A stretch of DNA of 64,000 bases, taken from the NCBI RefSeq assembly GCF_012927085.1, contig NZ_JABBFX010000001.1, positions 558,001 through 622,000 of the forward strand, written 5' to 3'. Positions within the stretch are counted from its first letter, which is position 1; each line of letters opens with the position of its first letter. Made by a program: the position numbers and the translations under genes. This DNA comes from Ramlibacter agri. Lineage in GTDB: Bacteria > Pseudomonadota > Gammaproteobacteria > Burkholderiales > Burkholderiaceae_C. Positions 1 to 9,045 of the stretch are shown in pieces. A model generated the notes under the pieces. That model was given only the letters and a program-made list of their open reading frames with translations, ran no database searches and was not told the DNA's origin.

Positions 1-103
1 CGACAGTCAGCACCTTGTCCTGGGCGAAGGCCGGCACGCTAACGAGGGCCGCCGCGGTGGCCAGGGCCAGGACGGCTCGGCGCGAAAGGGGATGTCTCTC
101 CAT
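1..103 (-). CDS. ABC transporter substrate-binding protein, N-terminal fragment
   Basis: Only the first 34 codons lie in the window; the gene runs off the left edge. The start ATG (103-101) is preceded by an AAGGAAG ribosome-binding site. The peptide begins MERHPLSRRAVLALATAAAL and ends in VPAFAQ, a Sec or Tat-like signal peptide with an AFA-Q cleavage site. It is the fourth gene of a minus-strand operon encoding a dipeptide/oligopeptide-type ABC importer, so the periplasmic binding protein of that importer is the natural reading. The binding domain itself is not visible, so the ligand cannot be judged. Confidence 0.75.
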   Translation of the reverse strand, partial: MERHPLSRRAVLALATAAALVSVPAFAQDKVLTV

Positions 104-129
104 GGTTCTTCCTTGTGGACGAAATGATT

Positions 130-950
<821 letters not shown>

Positions 951-954
<4 letters not shown>

Positions 955-2756
955 GCGGCCTCCTGCGCCATGCGCGCCAGCGTCTCGTCTACCGTGGGCA
1001 GCACCTGCCCGGGCGGCGCGTTGTGTGGGTTGGCGCGCAGCAGCGCCTGCGTGTAGGGGTGCTGCGGCCGGTCGAAGATGTCGATGACGTCCGCCGTCTC
1101 CAGCATGCGGCCGCGGAACAGCACCATCGCGCGGTCGCAGATGTCGGCTACCACGCCCCAGTCGTGCGTGACGAAGACGACCGCCATGCCGTGCTCCTCC
1201 TTCAGCGTGCGCAGCAGCTCCAGGATGTCGGCCTGCACGGTGACGTCGAGCGCGGTGGTCGGTTCATCGGCGAACAGCACCTTCGGGTGCGGCGCCAGCG
1301 CGCGCGCGATGCCCACGCGCTGCGCCATGCCGCCGGAGATCTGGTGCGGGTAGCGCTTCGCCACCTCTTCGGCGTTCTGGATCTTCACCTGGCGCAGCAA
1401 CGCGATCGCGCGTTCGCGCGCCTGGCGGCCATCGAGCCTGGCGTGGCAGCGGATCACTTCCGCCAACTGGTGGCCGATGGTGAAGCACGGGTCCAGAGCC
1501 GCCATCGGCTCCTGGAAGATCATCGCGAAGTCCTGGCCGCGCAGCGAGCGCAGCCGCTCTTCGTCGGTGAGGTCGATGACCTGGCCCGCGAGGCGCAGCG
1601 CGCCGCTGGCGATGCGCGTGCCGGGCGGCAGCAGGCCCATCAGGGCCAGGCTGGTCAGCGTCTTGCCGCTGCCGGACTCACCGACCAGGCCCAGCGTCTC
1701 GCCGGCGAGCAGGTCGAAGTCGACGCGGTCGACCAGCGTGCGTTGCTGCGCGCCTTCACCGGTGACGATGCTCAGCGCCCGCACGGACAGGACGGCGTTG
1801 CCGGGCGCCTGGCCGAAGGCGCCGGCGGCCAGGCCGGCGTTGTCCACCAGGCGCGTGGCCTTGCGGTGCACCGGGCGCGACCAGGCTTCCACGGCGGTGT
1901 CGCGCAGCGCGTCGCCCAGCAGGCCGAAAGCCAGGATGGTCAGCGCCACCACGCCGCCGCTGGGGACCAGCAGCCAGGGGAAGTCGTTGAGGCTGGCGGC
2001 GGCCTCGAAGATTCCGCCGCCCCAGGTGGGCGCGGGCGGCGGCACGCCCAGGCCCAGGAAGCTGATGCCGGTCTGCACGATGACGGCGATGGCGGCGATC
2101 AGCGAGAGCTGCACGATCACCGGGCCGACCACGCGCGGCAGCACGTGGCGGAACAGGATGGAGATGTCTGACAGGCCGGAGATGCGCGCGGCCTCGATAT
2201 AGAGCTCGTTGCGGATCGCCAGCGTGGCGCTGCGGATCACCCGCGCCGGACCGGCGGAGCCGATGATGCCGAAGGTGACCATCGCCGCCAGCATCGAACG
2301 GTGGAACACCGTCAGCACCGCCAGCGCGATGACGATCATCGGCAAGGCCTGGAACAGGTTGGTGAGCTGGCCCACGAAGGCATCGGTGCGGCCGCCGAAG
2401 TAGCCGGCCGCCAGGCCCATGCCGACGCCCAGCGCGGACACCACCAGAAGCGCCTGGAGCACGCCGATGAACGTGGGCGTGACGCCGTGCAGCACGCGGC
2501 TGGCGACGTCGCGGCCCAGCGTGTCCGTGCCCAGCCAGTGTTCGGCGGACGGCAGCTGCTTGACCGCCAGCAGGTCCTGGTCCAGCGGGTCGAACTGCGC
2601 GACGTGGTTGGCGGCGAGGCCCAGGCCCAGCACCAGCGCCAGCCAGGCGATGGCTACCCAGGCCAGCGGCTTGCGCAGCAGGCGCTGCAGGAAGGTCTTC
2701 GGCAGCGCGATGGCGACCGGCGCCGTCACCGGCAGGGCAGCGGTGGCTTCGCTCAT
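951..2756 (-). CDS. Dipeptide-type ABC transporter permease fused to ATPase (DppC-DppD fusion)
   Basis: A 601-residue fusion. Residues about 1-295 are a DppC-like inner-membrane permease: N-terminal TM near residues 33-50, the LGTDTLGRDVASRVLHG motif, and the EAA loop IEAARISGLSDISILFRHVLP. After a short linker, residues about 320-601 form a DppD-like ATPase with Walker A GESGSGKT near 359, signature ISGGMAQRVGIARA, Walker B LFADEPTTALD near 492 and H-loop VTHDW. The start ATG (2756) overlaps the stop of the DppB-like gene (ATGA), and its stop overlaps the next start in the same way. Permease-ATPase fusions occur in this family but are less common than separate genes. A longer reading upstream to 3371 runs out of frame through the DppB-like gene and is not coding. 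Confidence 0.92.
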
Positions 2757-3694
2757 TGCACGCGCACCTTGGGGTTCAGCCAGCCGTAGCTCAGGTCGAC
2801 CAGCAGGTTGATGACGATGGTGAGCAGCGTGAAGTACAAGGTGGCGCCCTGCATCAGCGCCATGTCGTTGTTCTGCGCCGCGCTGACGGCGAGGCTGCCC
2901 AGGCCGGGCAGCACGAAGGCGCGCTCCACGAACACGGCGCCGCTGATGGCGTTGACCATGACGAGGCCCAGCACCGTCACGACCGGCAGCGAGGCGTTGC
3001 GCAGGGCGTGCTTCCAGATGATGCTGCGCTCCGGCAGGCCGCTGGCGCGCAGGCTGCGGATGAAGTCGCGGCCCATCACCTCGTTCATCGAGTCGCGCGT
3101 CTGCTTGGCGATGGTGGTGATGGAGATCAGCGAGACCGACAGCACCGGCAGGACCAGCGAGAGGAACCACTCGCGCGGGCTGTCGCGCAGCGGCGTGTAG
3201 CCGGTGGCGGGCAGCCACTGCAGCCAGACCGCGAACACCGCGATCAGCACCAGCGCCACCCAGAAGGAAGGCAGGGTCAGGCCCACCAGCGACAGCGTGT
3301 CGATGAAGCGGCCGACCCAGCCGCCGCGCAGCGCGCTCAGCACGCCTAGCGCCAGGCCGGCGGCCAGGCACACGACCAGCACGCCGGCCATGATGGACAC
3401 GGTGACGCCGATGCGGTCGTTCAGCAGCGAGGCCACGCTCTCCTTGGTGAAGTAGGACGTGCCGAGGTCGCCGGTGGCGGCTTGCTGCAGCCAGTGGCCG
3501 TACTGCGCCAGCAGCGGCTGGTCCAGCCCCAGCTGGTGGCGCAGTTCCTGGTACTGCTGTTCGCTGCCTTCGCCCTGCATGAGGGTGCGCGCGAGGTCGC
3601 CGGGCGCCAGGCTGTTGAGGAGGAAGGTGAGCAGGGTGACCGCCAGCAGCAGCGGCACCGAGAGCGCCAAGCGGCGCAGGACCATTCGAAGCAC
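2753..3694 (-). CDS. Dipeptide-type ABC transporter permease (DppB-like)
   Basis: A 313-residue inner-membrane permease, first gene of the transporter operon. The N-terminus is a classic DppB signature (LRRLALSVPLLLAVTLLTFL, then the SLAPGD motif). There are six hydrophobic segments and the EAA-type loop FIRSLRASGLPERSIIWKHALRNA. The frame opens with GTG at 3694, with GGAGG only four bases upstream. An in-frame ATG at 3685 lies 12 bases after GGAGG and may be the true start. The promoter should lie in 3695-3914, shared with the divergent cyclase gene. The substrate may be a peptide, nickel or another small solute; nothing here decides it. Confidence 0.92.
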   Translation of the reverse strand: MLRMVLRRLALSVPLLLAVTLLTFLLNSLAPGDLARTLMQGEGSEQQYQELRHQLGLDQPLLAQYGHWLQQAATGDLGTSYFTKESVASLLNDRIGVTVSIMAGVLVVCLAAGLALGVLSALRGGWVGRFIDTLSLVGLTLPSFWVALVLIAVFAVWLQWLPATGYTPLRDSPREWFLSLVLPVLSVSLISITTIAKQTRDSMNEVMGRDFIRSLRASGLPERSIIWKHALRNASLPVVTVLGLVMVNAISGAVFVERAFVLPGLGSLAVSAAQNNDMALMQGATLYFTLLTIVINLLVDLSYGWLNPKVRVQ

Positions 3695-3750
3695 GTGGCC
3701 TCCGGGGAGTGGAGGTGGGAAAACCGGCCCGCCCGGAGGCGGCGGATGAA

Positions 3751-3792
3751 ATGTACGAATCAGTACGTTAATTCATGTACTAACCGGTACAC
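3751..3792. promoter_or_regulatory. Quadruple GTAC operator-like array in divergent promoter region
   Basis: GTAC occurs at 3753, 3763, 3777 and 3787: two pairs of GTAC-N6-GTAC spaced by 10 bases, each pair preceded by AT. The pairs look like tandem dyads for a TetR-like or similar dimeric repressor and lie between the divergent ABC transporter operon and the hydrolase-cyclase gene. The surrounding DNA is locally AT-richer than the genes. No regulator gene of this kind lies next to it, so the cognate protein is unknown. Confidence 0.5.
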
Positions 3793-3914
3793 CATCCGGG
3801 TTTGCCCGGGGGCGAGGGGGGGAACAAGGCCAAGCCGCCCGGCGAATCGCGTGTTGCGCACGGGCGGCTTTCGGTTCAGAGTCGGCAGAAGCCTGCAGCC
3901 CTGCCACAGCTCCC

Positions 3915-5264
3915 ATGACTCCACCCGAAGTGAAGTACCTGAGCACAGCCGACGGCAGCATCGCCTACCAGTCGTTCGGGGCAGGCACGGGTTGCCTGGT
4001 GGTCGTTCCCGGCCTGTTGACCCACATCGAGGCGGTCTGGTCGCGGCCGGAACCCTCCCGGCTGTTCCTGGCTCTCGCGAGGTTCACGCGCGTGGTGCTG
4101 CTGGACAAGCGCGGCATCGGCTTGTCCGATCCGTCGCCCATCACCCCGAACGACCTGACGCAGGGGCGCGCCCGCGATCTCGCCAGCTTGATGGATGCCC
4201 TGGGGCTCGAGCGCGCGGCGTTCATGGGCATCGCCGGCGGCGGGTCCGCGGTCCTGAGCTTTGCTTCAGCGAACCCCGGGCGTGTCGATGCGCTGGTCCT
4301 GTATGCGAGCTGGGCGCATACCAGCGTTCCTGGCTATCCGGACGGCGTCCCGGCGCCCGTGCAGGAAAAGTACCTGCGCTTGCTGGCGCAGAGGTGGGGG
4401 AACGACGCCAACCCCGCGTGGCTGGAAGCGATCGCTCCCGCGCTCGCGCAGGATGCCGACTACCGCCTCTGGCTCGCGCACGCCCAGCGCCTGGCGGCAT
4501 CACCTGCACGGGCTTGTGCGCTCAGTGCCGCGTCGGCCCAGGTCGACCTGCGGGACATCCTGCCGGCTATCCAGGCGCGCACCTTGGTCATGCATGCCAG
4601 TGGGGACCAGGTGGTGCCTGTGGACTACAGCCGCGAGCTTGCCGCGCGCATCCCTGGCGCGCGGTACGTGGAACTCCAGTCCCGGGACCACTTCCCGCAC
4701 ACCACCGAGAACTGCTCGGAAATCGCAGGGGCCATCCAGGAATTCCTGACGGGCAAGGCACCCGGGGAGGCGGCGCATCGGCGTGTGGCCACGATCGTCG
4801 TCGCCGACGTGGCCGATTCCACGCGAACGCTTGCGGAACTGGGAAACCAGCGCTGGGCAGACGTGCTGGAGCAACTGCATGCAGGCTTGCGCGAGCAGGT
4901 CCGGCACCATGGAGGCGAGGTGGTCGACACCGCCGGCGACGGGATCCTCGCGGTGTTCGAGGGGCCGCGGCAGGCGGTCCGCTGCGCCGAGGCGATGCTG
5001 CGCTATGTGCGCACCCTGGACCTGGAAGCCAGGGCCGGAGTCCACACCGGTGAGGTCGAGGTCCGCGGCGGCCAGGTCATGGGGCTTGCCGTGCACACGG
5101 CCGCTCGTATCGCGGCCCTGGCCGGATGCGGGGAGGTGCTGGCGTCTCGCACGATCAAGGATCTCCTGGCCGGCTCCCCGCTGGCGTTCACGCAGCGTGG
5201 GACGCATTCGCTGCGGGGCGTGCCGGACCGGTGGGAGCTCTATCGCGTCCGCGAGCTGGACTGA
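3915..5264 (+). CDS. Alpha/beta-hydrolase-like protein fused to class III nucleotide cyclase
   Basis: 449 residues, no signal peptide. Residues about 1-275 have an alpha/beta-hydrolase fold with oxyanion/cap-like regions, an acid in HASGDQVVP (D231) and a histidine in SRDHFPH (H259). The nucleophile elbow reads FMGIAGGGS, so the expected serine is Ala107 and the domain is probably not an ordinary esterase. Residues about 290-449 form an adenylate/guanylate cyclase domain with both metal aspartates (VADVADST, D298; TAGDGIL, D342) and the variant AVHTAARI in place of the usual VNxAAR. Proteins of this architecture are annotated as adenylate/guanylate cyclases. A sensor role for the hydrolase fold is inference. 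It is divergent from the ABC transporter and followed by a separate promoter. Confidence 0.88.
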   Translation: MTPPEVKYLSTADGSIAYQSFGAGTGCLVVVPGLLTHIEAVWSRPEPSRLFLALARFTRVVLLDKRGIGLSDPSPITPNDLTQGRARDLASLMDALGLERAAFMGIAGGGSAVLSFASANPGRVDALVLYASWAHTSVPGYPDGVPAPVQEKYLRLLAQRWGNDANPAWLEAIAPALAQDADYRLWLAHAQRLAASPARACALSAASAQVDLRDILPAIQARTLVMHASGDQVVPVDYSRELAARIPGARYVELQSRDHFPHTTENCSEIAGAIQEFLTGKAPGEAAHRRVATIVVADVADSTRTLAELGNQRWADVLEQLHAGLREQVRHHGGEVVDTAGDGILAVFEGPRQAVRCAEAMLRYVRTLDLEARAGVHTGEVEVRGGQVMGLAVHTAARIAALAGCGEVLASRTIKDLLAGSPLAFTQRGTHSLRGVPDRWELYRVRELD

Positions 5265-5313
5265 GTCGACGGCTCTTGTTCCCGCGCCGGGGCCCCGGGC
5301 GCGCCCGGTTGTT

Positions 5314-5329
5314 TGGCACAACCCTTGCA
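5314..5329 (+). promoter_or_regulatory. Sigma-54 promoter of the ureide operon
   Basis: TGGCACAACCCTTGCA fits the -24/-12 consensus TGGCACRNNNNTTGCW at every defined base. Transcription would start near 5340, 24 bases before the atzF-like ATG at 5364. Sigma-54 control implies an enhancer-binding activator, most plausibly NtrC, which suits a nitrogen-scavenging operon. Confidence 0.85.
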
Positions 5330-5335
5330 TCCAGC

Positions 5336-5349
5336 ACTTGCATACAAGT
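5336..5349. promoter_or_regulatory. Probable GntR/FCD operator overlapping the start of transcription
   Basis: ACTTGCATACAAGT is a perfect 5-bp inverted repeat around CATA, matching the TTG-N4-CAA pattern typical of FCD-subfamily GntR operators. It is nested inside a wider GCATCC...GGATGC dyad (5328-5356). It covers the predicted start point of the sigma-54 promoter, so binding should repress. The likely ligand-responsive protein is the GntR regulator encoded as the last gene of the operon (15100-15825). Confidence 0.6.
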
Positions 5350-5363
5350 TTGGATGCTCGCCC

Positions 5364-7073
5364 ATGGTGCAACTCCGGCTCCCCGTGCAACCCGATCGCG
5401 ATGGCTCGCCGGCCGCGGCCTGGATCGTCCGCACCGAGCCGCCGATCGCGCTGCGGGACGAGGGGCCGCTCGCCGGCCTGCGCTTCGCCGTCAAGGACAA
5501 CATCGACGTCGAGGACGTCGCCACCACCGCGGCCTGCCCTGCCTTCAGCTACCGCCCGCAGCGGCACGCCAGCGTGGTGCAGCGCCTGCTCGCCGCCGGT
5601 GCACGCCTGCTCGGCAAGACCAACCTCGACCAGTTCGCCTGCGGCCTGAACGGCACGCGCTCGCCCTACGGCGCGGTACCCAATGCGTTCAACCCTGCCT
5701 ATGTGTGCGGCGGCTCGAGCTCGGGCTCGGCCTATGTCGTGGCCACCGGGCAAGCGGACTTCGCGCTGGGCACGGACACGGCGGGCTCGGGCCGCGTGCC
5801 GGCCGGCTTCAACAACATCGTGGGGCTGAAGCCCTCCAAGGGCCTGCTCAGCACGCGCGGCGTGCTGCCGGCGGCGCAGAGCGTGGATTGCGTGTCGATC
5901 TTCGCGCCGACAGTCGGCATGGCGGCACGCGTGCTGCAGGCGGCGCATGGCCACGACCCGGAGGATCCGTACTCGCGCAAGCTGAAGCTGGTAGACCGCC
6001 CCTTCCCGGCGCGTTTCCGCTTCGGCGTGCCGGACCGCCTGAACTTCTTCGGCGACGAGCTCTCGCGCCTCGCCTTTGTGCAGGCCGTGCAGACACTGCA
6101 GGAGCTGGGCGGCACGCGCGTGGCCGTCGACTACCGGCCGCTGGCGGGCGCCGGCGCGCTGCTCTATGAAAGCGCGCTGGTGGCGGAGCGCTATGCGGCC
6201 CTGCGCAGCTTCTTCGACGGCCGCGATGGCGACATCATCGAGCCGGTGCGCAGCATCATCGGCGCCGGTTGCGGCTACAGCGCCGCCGAGTGGTGCGAGG
6301 CGCAAGCCATGCTGCGCTCCTACGGCCAGCTGGCTGACGTCATGTGGGACCGCATCGACACGCTGGTGGTGCCCACCGCGCCGACGATTTACACGATCGC
6401 CCAGATGCACGCCGACCCAGTCGCGCTCAACCGCAACCTGGGCGCCTACACCAACTTCGTCAACCTGCTCGATTACGCGGCGCTGGCCGTGCCGGCCGCC
6501 ATGCGCCCGGACGGCCTGCCCTTCGGCATCACTTTCATCGGCGCTTGCGGCAGCGACTGGCAGCTGGCGGAACTGGGCCAGCGCTTTCACCACGCCACCG
6601 GCCTGCCGCAAGGGGCGACCGGCGTGCCGCTGCCGCCGCCGGAATCGATTCCCGGCCTCGCAGCGCCGCGCACCGTGAAGGTCGCAGTGGTCGGCGCGCA
6701 CCTGTCCGGCATGCCGCTGAATGGCCAGCTCACCGAGCGGGGCGCGACCTTGCTGCGCAGCGCACATACGGCACCCGACTACCGGCTCTATGCGCTGCCC
6801 GGCACCACGCCGCCCAAGCCGGGGCTGCTGCGCGTCGCGCCGGGGAGCGGTGCGCGCATCGCGCTGGAGATCTGGGAGATGCCATTGGAGCAGTACGGCT
6901 CCTTCGTGGCCATGATCCCGCCGCCGCTGGGCATCGCCACGCTGCGCCTGGACGACGGCACGCAGGTGCAGGGCTTCAGCTGCGAAGCGCTCGCCACCGA
7001 GCACGCCGAGGACATCAGCGAGTTCGGCGGTTGGCGCGCCTACCTGGCCGCACAGACGGAGCGGGTCGCATGA
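5364..7073 (+). CDS. atzF: Allophanate hydrolase
   Basis: 569-residue cytoplasmic amidase-signature enzyme that hydrolyses allophanate to ammonia and carbon dioxide. The Ser-cisSer-Lys triad is visible: Lys in FAVKDNIDVE, cis-Ser in VCGGSSSGSA and the nucleophile region in LGTDTAGSGRVPAG. After the amidase domain (about 1-435) comes the allophanate-hydrolase C-terminal domain (about 445-569) with VVGAHLSGMPLNGQL and FSCEALATEHAEDIS. That domain separates true AtzF/DUR1,2-type allophanate hydrolases from generic amidases. I chose ATG 5364 because it follows the sigma-54 promoter; an upstream in-frame extension to 5313 would overlap the promoter. No urea carboxylase gene is nearby, so allophanate probably comes from biuret-type substrates. 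The stop overlaps the next start (ATGA). Confidence 0.93.
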   Translation: MVQLRLPVQPDRDGSPAAAWIVRTEPPIALRDEGPLAGLRFAVKDNIDVEDVATTAACPAFSYRPQRHASVVQRLLAAGARLLGKTNLDQFACGLNGTRSPYGAVPNAFNPAYVCGGSSSGSAYVVATGQADFALGTDTAGSGRVPAGFNNIVGLKPSKGLLSTRGVLPAAQSVDCVSIFAPTVGMAARVLQAAHGHDPEDPYSRKLKLVDRPFPARFRFGVPDRLNFFGDELSRLAFVQAVQTLQELGGTRVAVDYRPLAGAGALLYESALVAERYAALRSFFDGRDGDIIEPVRSIIGAGCGYSAAEWCEAQAMLRSYGQLADVMWDRIDTLVVPTAPTIYTIAQMHADPVALNRNLGAYTNFVNLLDYAALAVPAAMRPDGLPFGITFIGACGSDWQLAELGQRFHHATGLPQGATGVPLPPPESIPGLAAPRTVKVAVVGAHLSGMPLNGQLTERGATLLRSAHTAPDYRLYALPGTTPPKPGLLRVAPGSGARIALEIWEMPLEQYGSFVAMIPPPLGIATLRLDDGTQVQGFSCEALATEHAEDISEFGGWRAYLAAQTERVA

Positions 7074-7279
7074 CGGAAGACGAAGTCCTGGCTTATGTGA
7101 AGGCCGCTGCGGGCTTGCTCGCCATGCCGCTGGACGAAGCGCGGGCGCAAGCCGTGGCCATGCACCTCGCGCGCACCGTGGCGCTGGCCCGCCTGCTGGA
7201 AGCCGCGCCGCTGGCGCCCGAGGACGAACCGGCCGAGGTCTACCGGCCTGCGCCCTTCCCGGCCGAGGACGCCGCATGA
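7070..7279 (+). CDS. atzG: AtzG-like small subunit (DUF4089), partner of AtzE
   Basis: 69 residues, mostly helical, starting MTEDEVLAYVKAAAGLLAMP and containing the short DEARAQAVAMHLARTVALA helix, the DUF4089/AtzG pattern. AtzG is a GatC-like small subunit required by the 1-carboxybiuret hydrolase AtzE in cyanuric-acid pathways. The gene is sandwiched by ATGA overlaps between atzF and atzE, as expected for stoichiometric, coupled expression with AtzE. Its size and position make this assignment firm even though the sequence is short. Confidence 0.88.
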   Translation: MTEDEVLAYVKAAAGLLAMPLDEARAQAVAMHLARTVALARLLEAAPLAPEDEPAEVYRPAPFPAEDAA

Positions 7280-8643
7280 AGACGCTGGACCTGCTGCAGG
7301 CGGTGGCCTCCGGCGAGCGCAGCGCGCGCGAGCTGTGCGAGGCGGCGCTGGAGCGCATCGCCGCCAGCGAGCCGCGCATCAACGCCTTTACCGAACGCAC
7401 CATCGAGCGCGCTCGCACCGAGGCAGATGCCATCGACCGCCGGCGCGCGGCCGGCGAGCCGCTGCCGCCGCTCGCGGGCTTGCCATACGCGGTGAAGAAC
7501 CTGTTCGACATCGAAGGCGTCACCACCCTGGCCGGCTCGAAGATCAACCGCGAGCTGGCGCCGGCGCGCGCCGACGCCGCGCTGGTGCAGCGCCTGCGTG
7601 AAGCGGGCGCGGTGCTGGTGGGCGCGCTCAACATGGACGAATACGCCTACGGCTTCAGCACGGAGAACACGCACTACGGGGCGGCGCGCAATCCGCACGA
7701 CGCAGCGCGCATGGCGGGCGGTTCTTCCGGCGGCTCGGGCGCGGCGGTGGCCGCGGGCCAGGTGCCGCTGGCGCTGGGCTCGGACACCAACGGCTCCATC
7801 CGCGTGCCGGCTTCGCTGTGCGGCGTGTGGGGCCTGAAGCCCACCTTCGGCCGCCTTTCGCGCCGTGGCACTTATCCCTTCGTCCACAGCATCGACCATC
7901 TCGGGCCGCTGGCCGACAGCGTCGAAGGGCTGGCCCTCTCTTACGATGCGATGCAAGGCGCCGACCCGCTCGATCCCGGCTGCCACGCTTTGCGTGCGCA
8001 GCCCGCTGTGCCCCATTTGGCACGCGGCGTCGAAGGACTGCGCATCGGCCTGCTGGGCGGCTACTTCCACGATCTTGCCGGCCCGGCTGCCCGCGCCGCC
8101 GCGCAGCTGGCTGCGCGCACGCTGGGCGCGAGCGAGGAGGTGGAATGGCCCGATGCGGCTGCCGCCCGCGCCGCCGCCTTCATCGTCACCGCCAGCGAAG
8201 GCGGCGCACTGCACCTGGACGACCTGCGCCGGCGGCCGCAGGATTTCGAGCCGCTGTCGGTGGACCGCTTCATCGCCGGCGCCCTGCAGCCCGCCGCCTG
8301 GTACCTGCGGGCCCAGCGCTTCCGCCGCGCCTACCGCGCGCGGGTCAACGCACTGTTCGAGCACTGGGACCTGCTCATCGCACCGGCGACGCCGGTGAGC
8401 GCGCCGCGCATCGGCGAGGAGTGGATAGACATCAATGGGCAGCGGCATCCGAGCCGGCCTTCGCTGGGCCTGCTGACGCAGCCGATCTCCTTCGCCGGCT
8501 GTCCGGTGGTGGCCGCGCCGCTGTGGCCGGAAGGAGCAGGCGGCCTGCCGATCGGCGTGCAGTTGATCGCCGCGCCCTGGCGCGAAGACCTCTGCCTGCG
8601 CGCCGCGCAGGTGCTGCAGGACGAAGGAGTGGCGCGGCTGTGA
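7276..8643 (+). CDS. atzE: AtzE-family amidohydrolase (1-carboxybiuret hydrolase type)
   Basis: 455-residue amidase-signature enzyme. Catalytic elements are [10 protein letters not shown] (Lys), [16 protein letters not shown] (cis-Ser) and [14 protein letters not shown] (nucleophile region). The [19 protein letters not shown] stretch is typical of AtzE/HpxY-type proteins. AtzE with AtzG deaminates 1-carboxybiuret to urea-1,3-dicarboxylate, which yields allophanate for AtzF. The coupled DUF4089 gene upstream supports the AtzE reading. An oxamate amidohydrolase (HpxY-like) activity is the main alternative, because the following HpxZ/AtzH-like gene occurs in both settings. Overlaps the neighbours on both sides (ATGA, TGATG). 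Confidence 0.9.
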   Translation: MKTLDLLQAVASGERSARELCEAALERIAASEPRINAFTERTIERARTEADAIDRRRAAGEPLPPLAGLPYAVKNLFDIEGVTTLAGSKINRELAPARADAALVQRLREAGAVLVGALNMDEYAYGFSTENTHYGAARNPHDAARMAGGSSGGSGAAVAAGQVPLALGSDTNGSIRVPASLCGVWGLKPTFGRLSRRGTYPFVHSIDHLGPLADSVEGLALSYDAMQGADPLDPGCHALRAQPAVPHLARGVEGLRIGLLGGYFHDLAGPAARAAAQLAARTLGASEEVEWPDAAAARAAAFIVTASEGGALHLDDLRRRPQDFEPLSVDRFIAGALQPAAWYLRAQRFRRAYRARVNALFEHWDLLIAPATPVSAPRIGEEWIDINGQRHPSRPSLGLLTQPISFAGCPVVAAPLWPEGAGGLPIGVQLIAAPWREDLCLRAAQVLQDEGVARL

Positions 8644-9017
8644 TGGACATCAACCTGCCCGAGGTCCTGGCCGAAGTGCGGGCCCAGTTCGAACGCTACG
8701 AACGCGCGCTCACGTCCAACGACGTCGCCGTGCTCGACGAGCTGTTCTGGAACAGCCCGCACACGCTGCGCTACGGCGCCGGCGAGAACCTGTACGGCTG
8801 GGACGCGATCGCGGCCTTCCGCGCGGCCCGTCCTGCGCAAGGCCTCGGGCGCGAGCTGCTGAAGACGGTCATCACCACCTACGGCCGCGACTTCGCTACC
8901 GCCGACACCGAGTTTCGCCGCAGCGGCAGCGCGCGCACCGGCCGCCAGAGCCAGGCCTGGGTACGGATGCCGGAAGGCTGGCGCGTCGTCGCCGCCCACG
9001 TGAGCCTGCTTGCCTGA
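8643..9017 (+). CDS. AtzH/HpxZ-like protein (SnoaL/NTF2-like fold)
   Basis: 124 residues with [39 protein letters not shown] and [19 protein letters not shown], the pattern of the HpxZ/AtzH (DUF3225) family, which has a small NTF2-like fold. HpxZ lies in oxalurate clusters. AtzH lies beside AtzG-AtzE and has been proposed to act on a carboxyurea intermediate. It overlaps atzE by one base (TGATG), so it is translated with it. The next gene starts 28 bases on with its own GAGGAG ribosome-binding site. Catalytic residues cannot be assigned from sequence alone. Confidence 0.85.
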   Translation: MDINLPEVLAEVRAQFERYERALTSNDVAVLDELFWNSPHTLRYGAGENLYGWDAIAAFRAARPAQGLGRELLKTVITTYGRDFATADTEFRRSGSARTGRQSQAWVRMPEGWRVVAAHVSLLA

Positions 9018-9045
9018 TTCCCTTTCAACCCGTGAGGAGAGCACC

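Noticed and set aside
2757..3371. N-terminal extension of the permease-ATPase fusion back to 3371
   Set aside because: It runs through the DppB-like gene in a different frame with Arg/Ala/His-rich nonsense. The ATG at 2756, overlapping the DppB stop, gives the family N-terminus.
5364..9017. Glutamyl-tRNA amidotransferase (GatCA) instead of AtzG/AtzE
   Set aside because: The amidases show AtzF and AtzE features, one has the allophanate-hydrolase C-terminal domain, the small subunit fits DUF4089, and there is no gatB.
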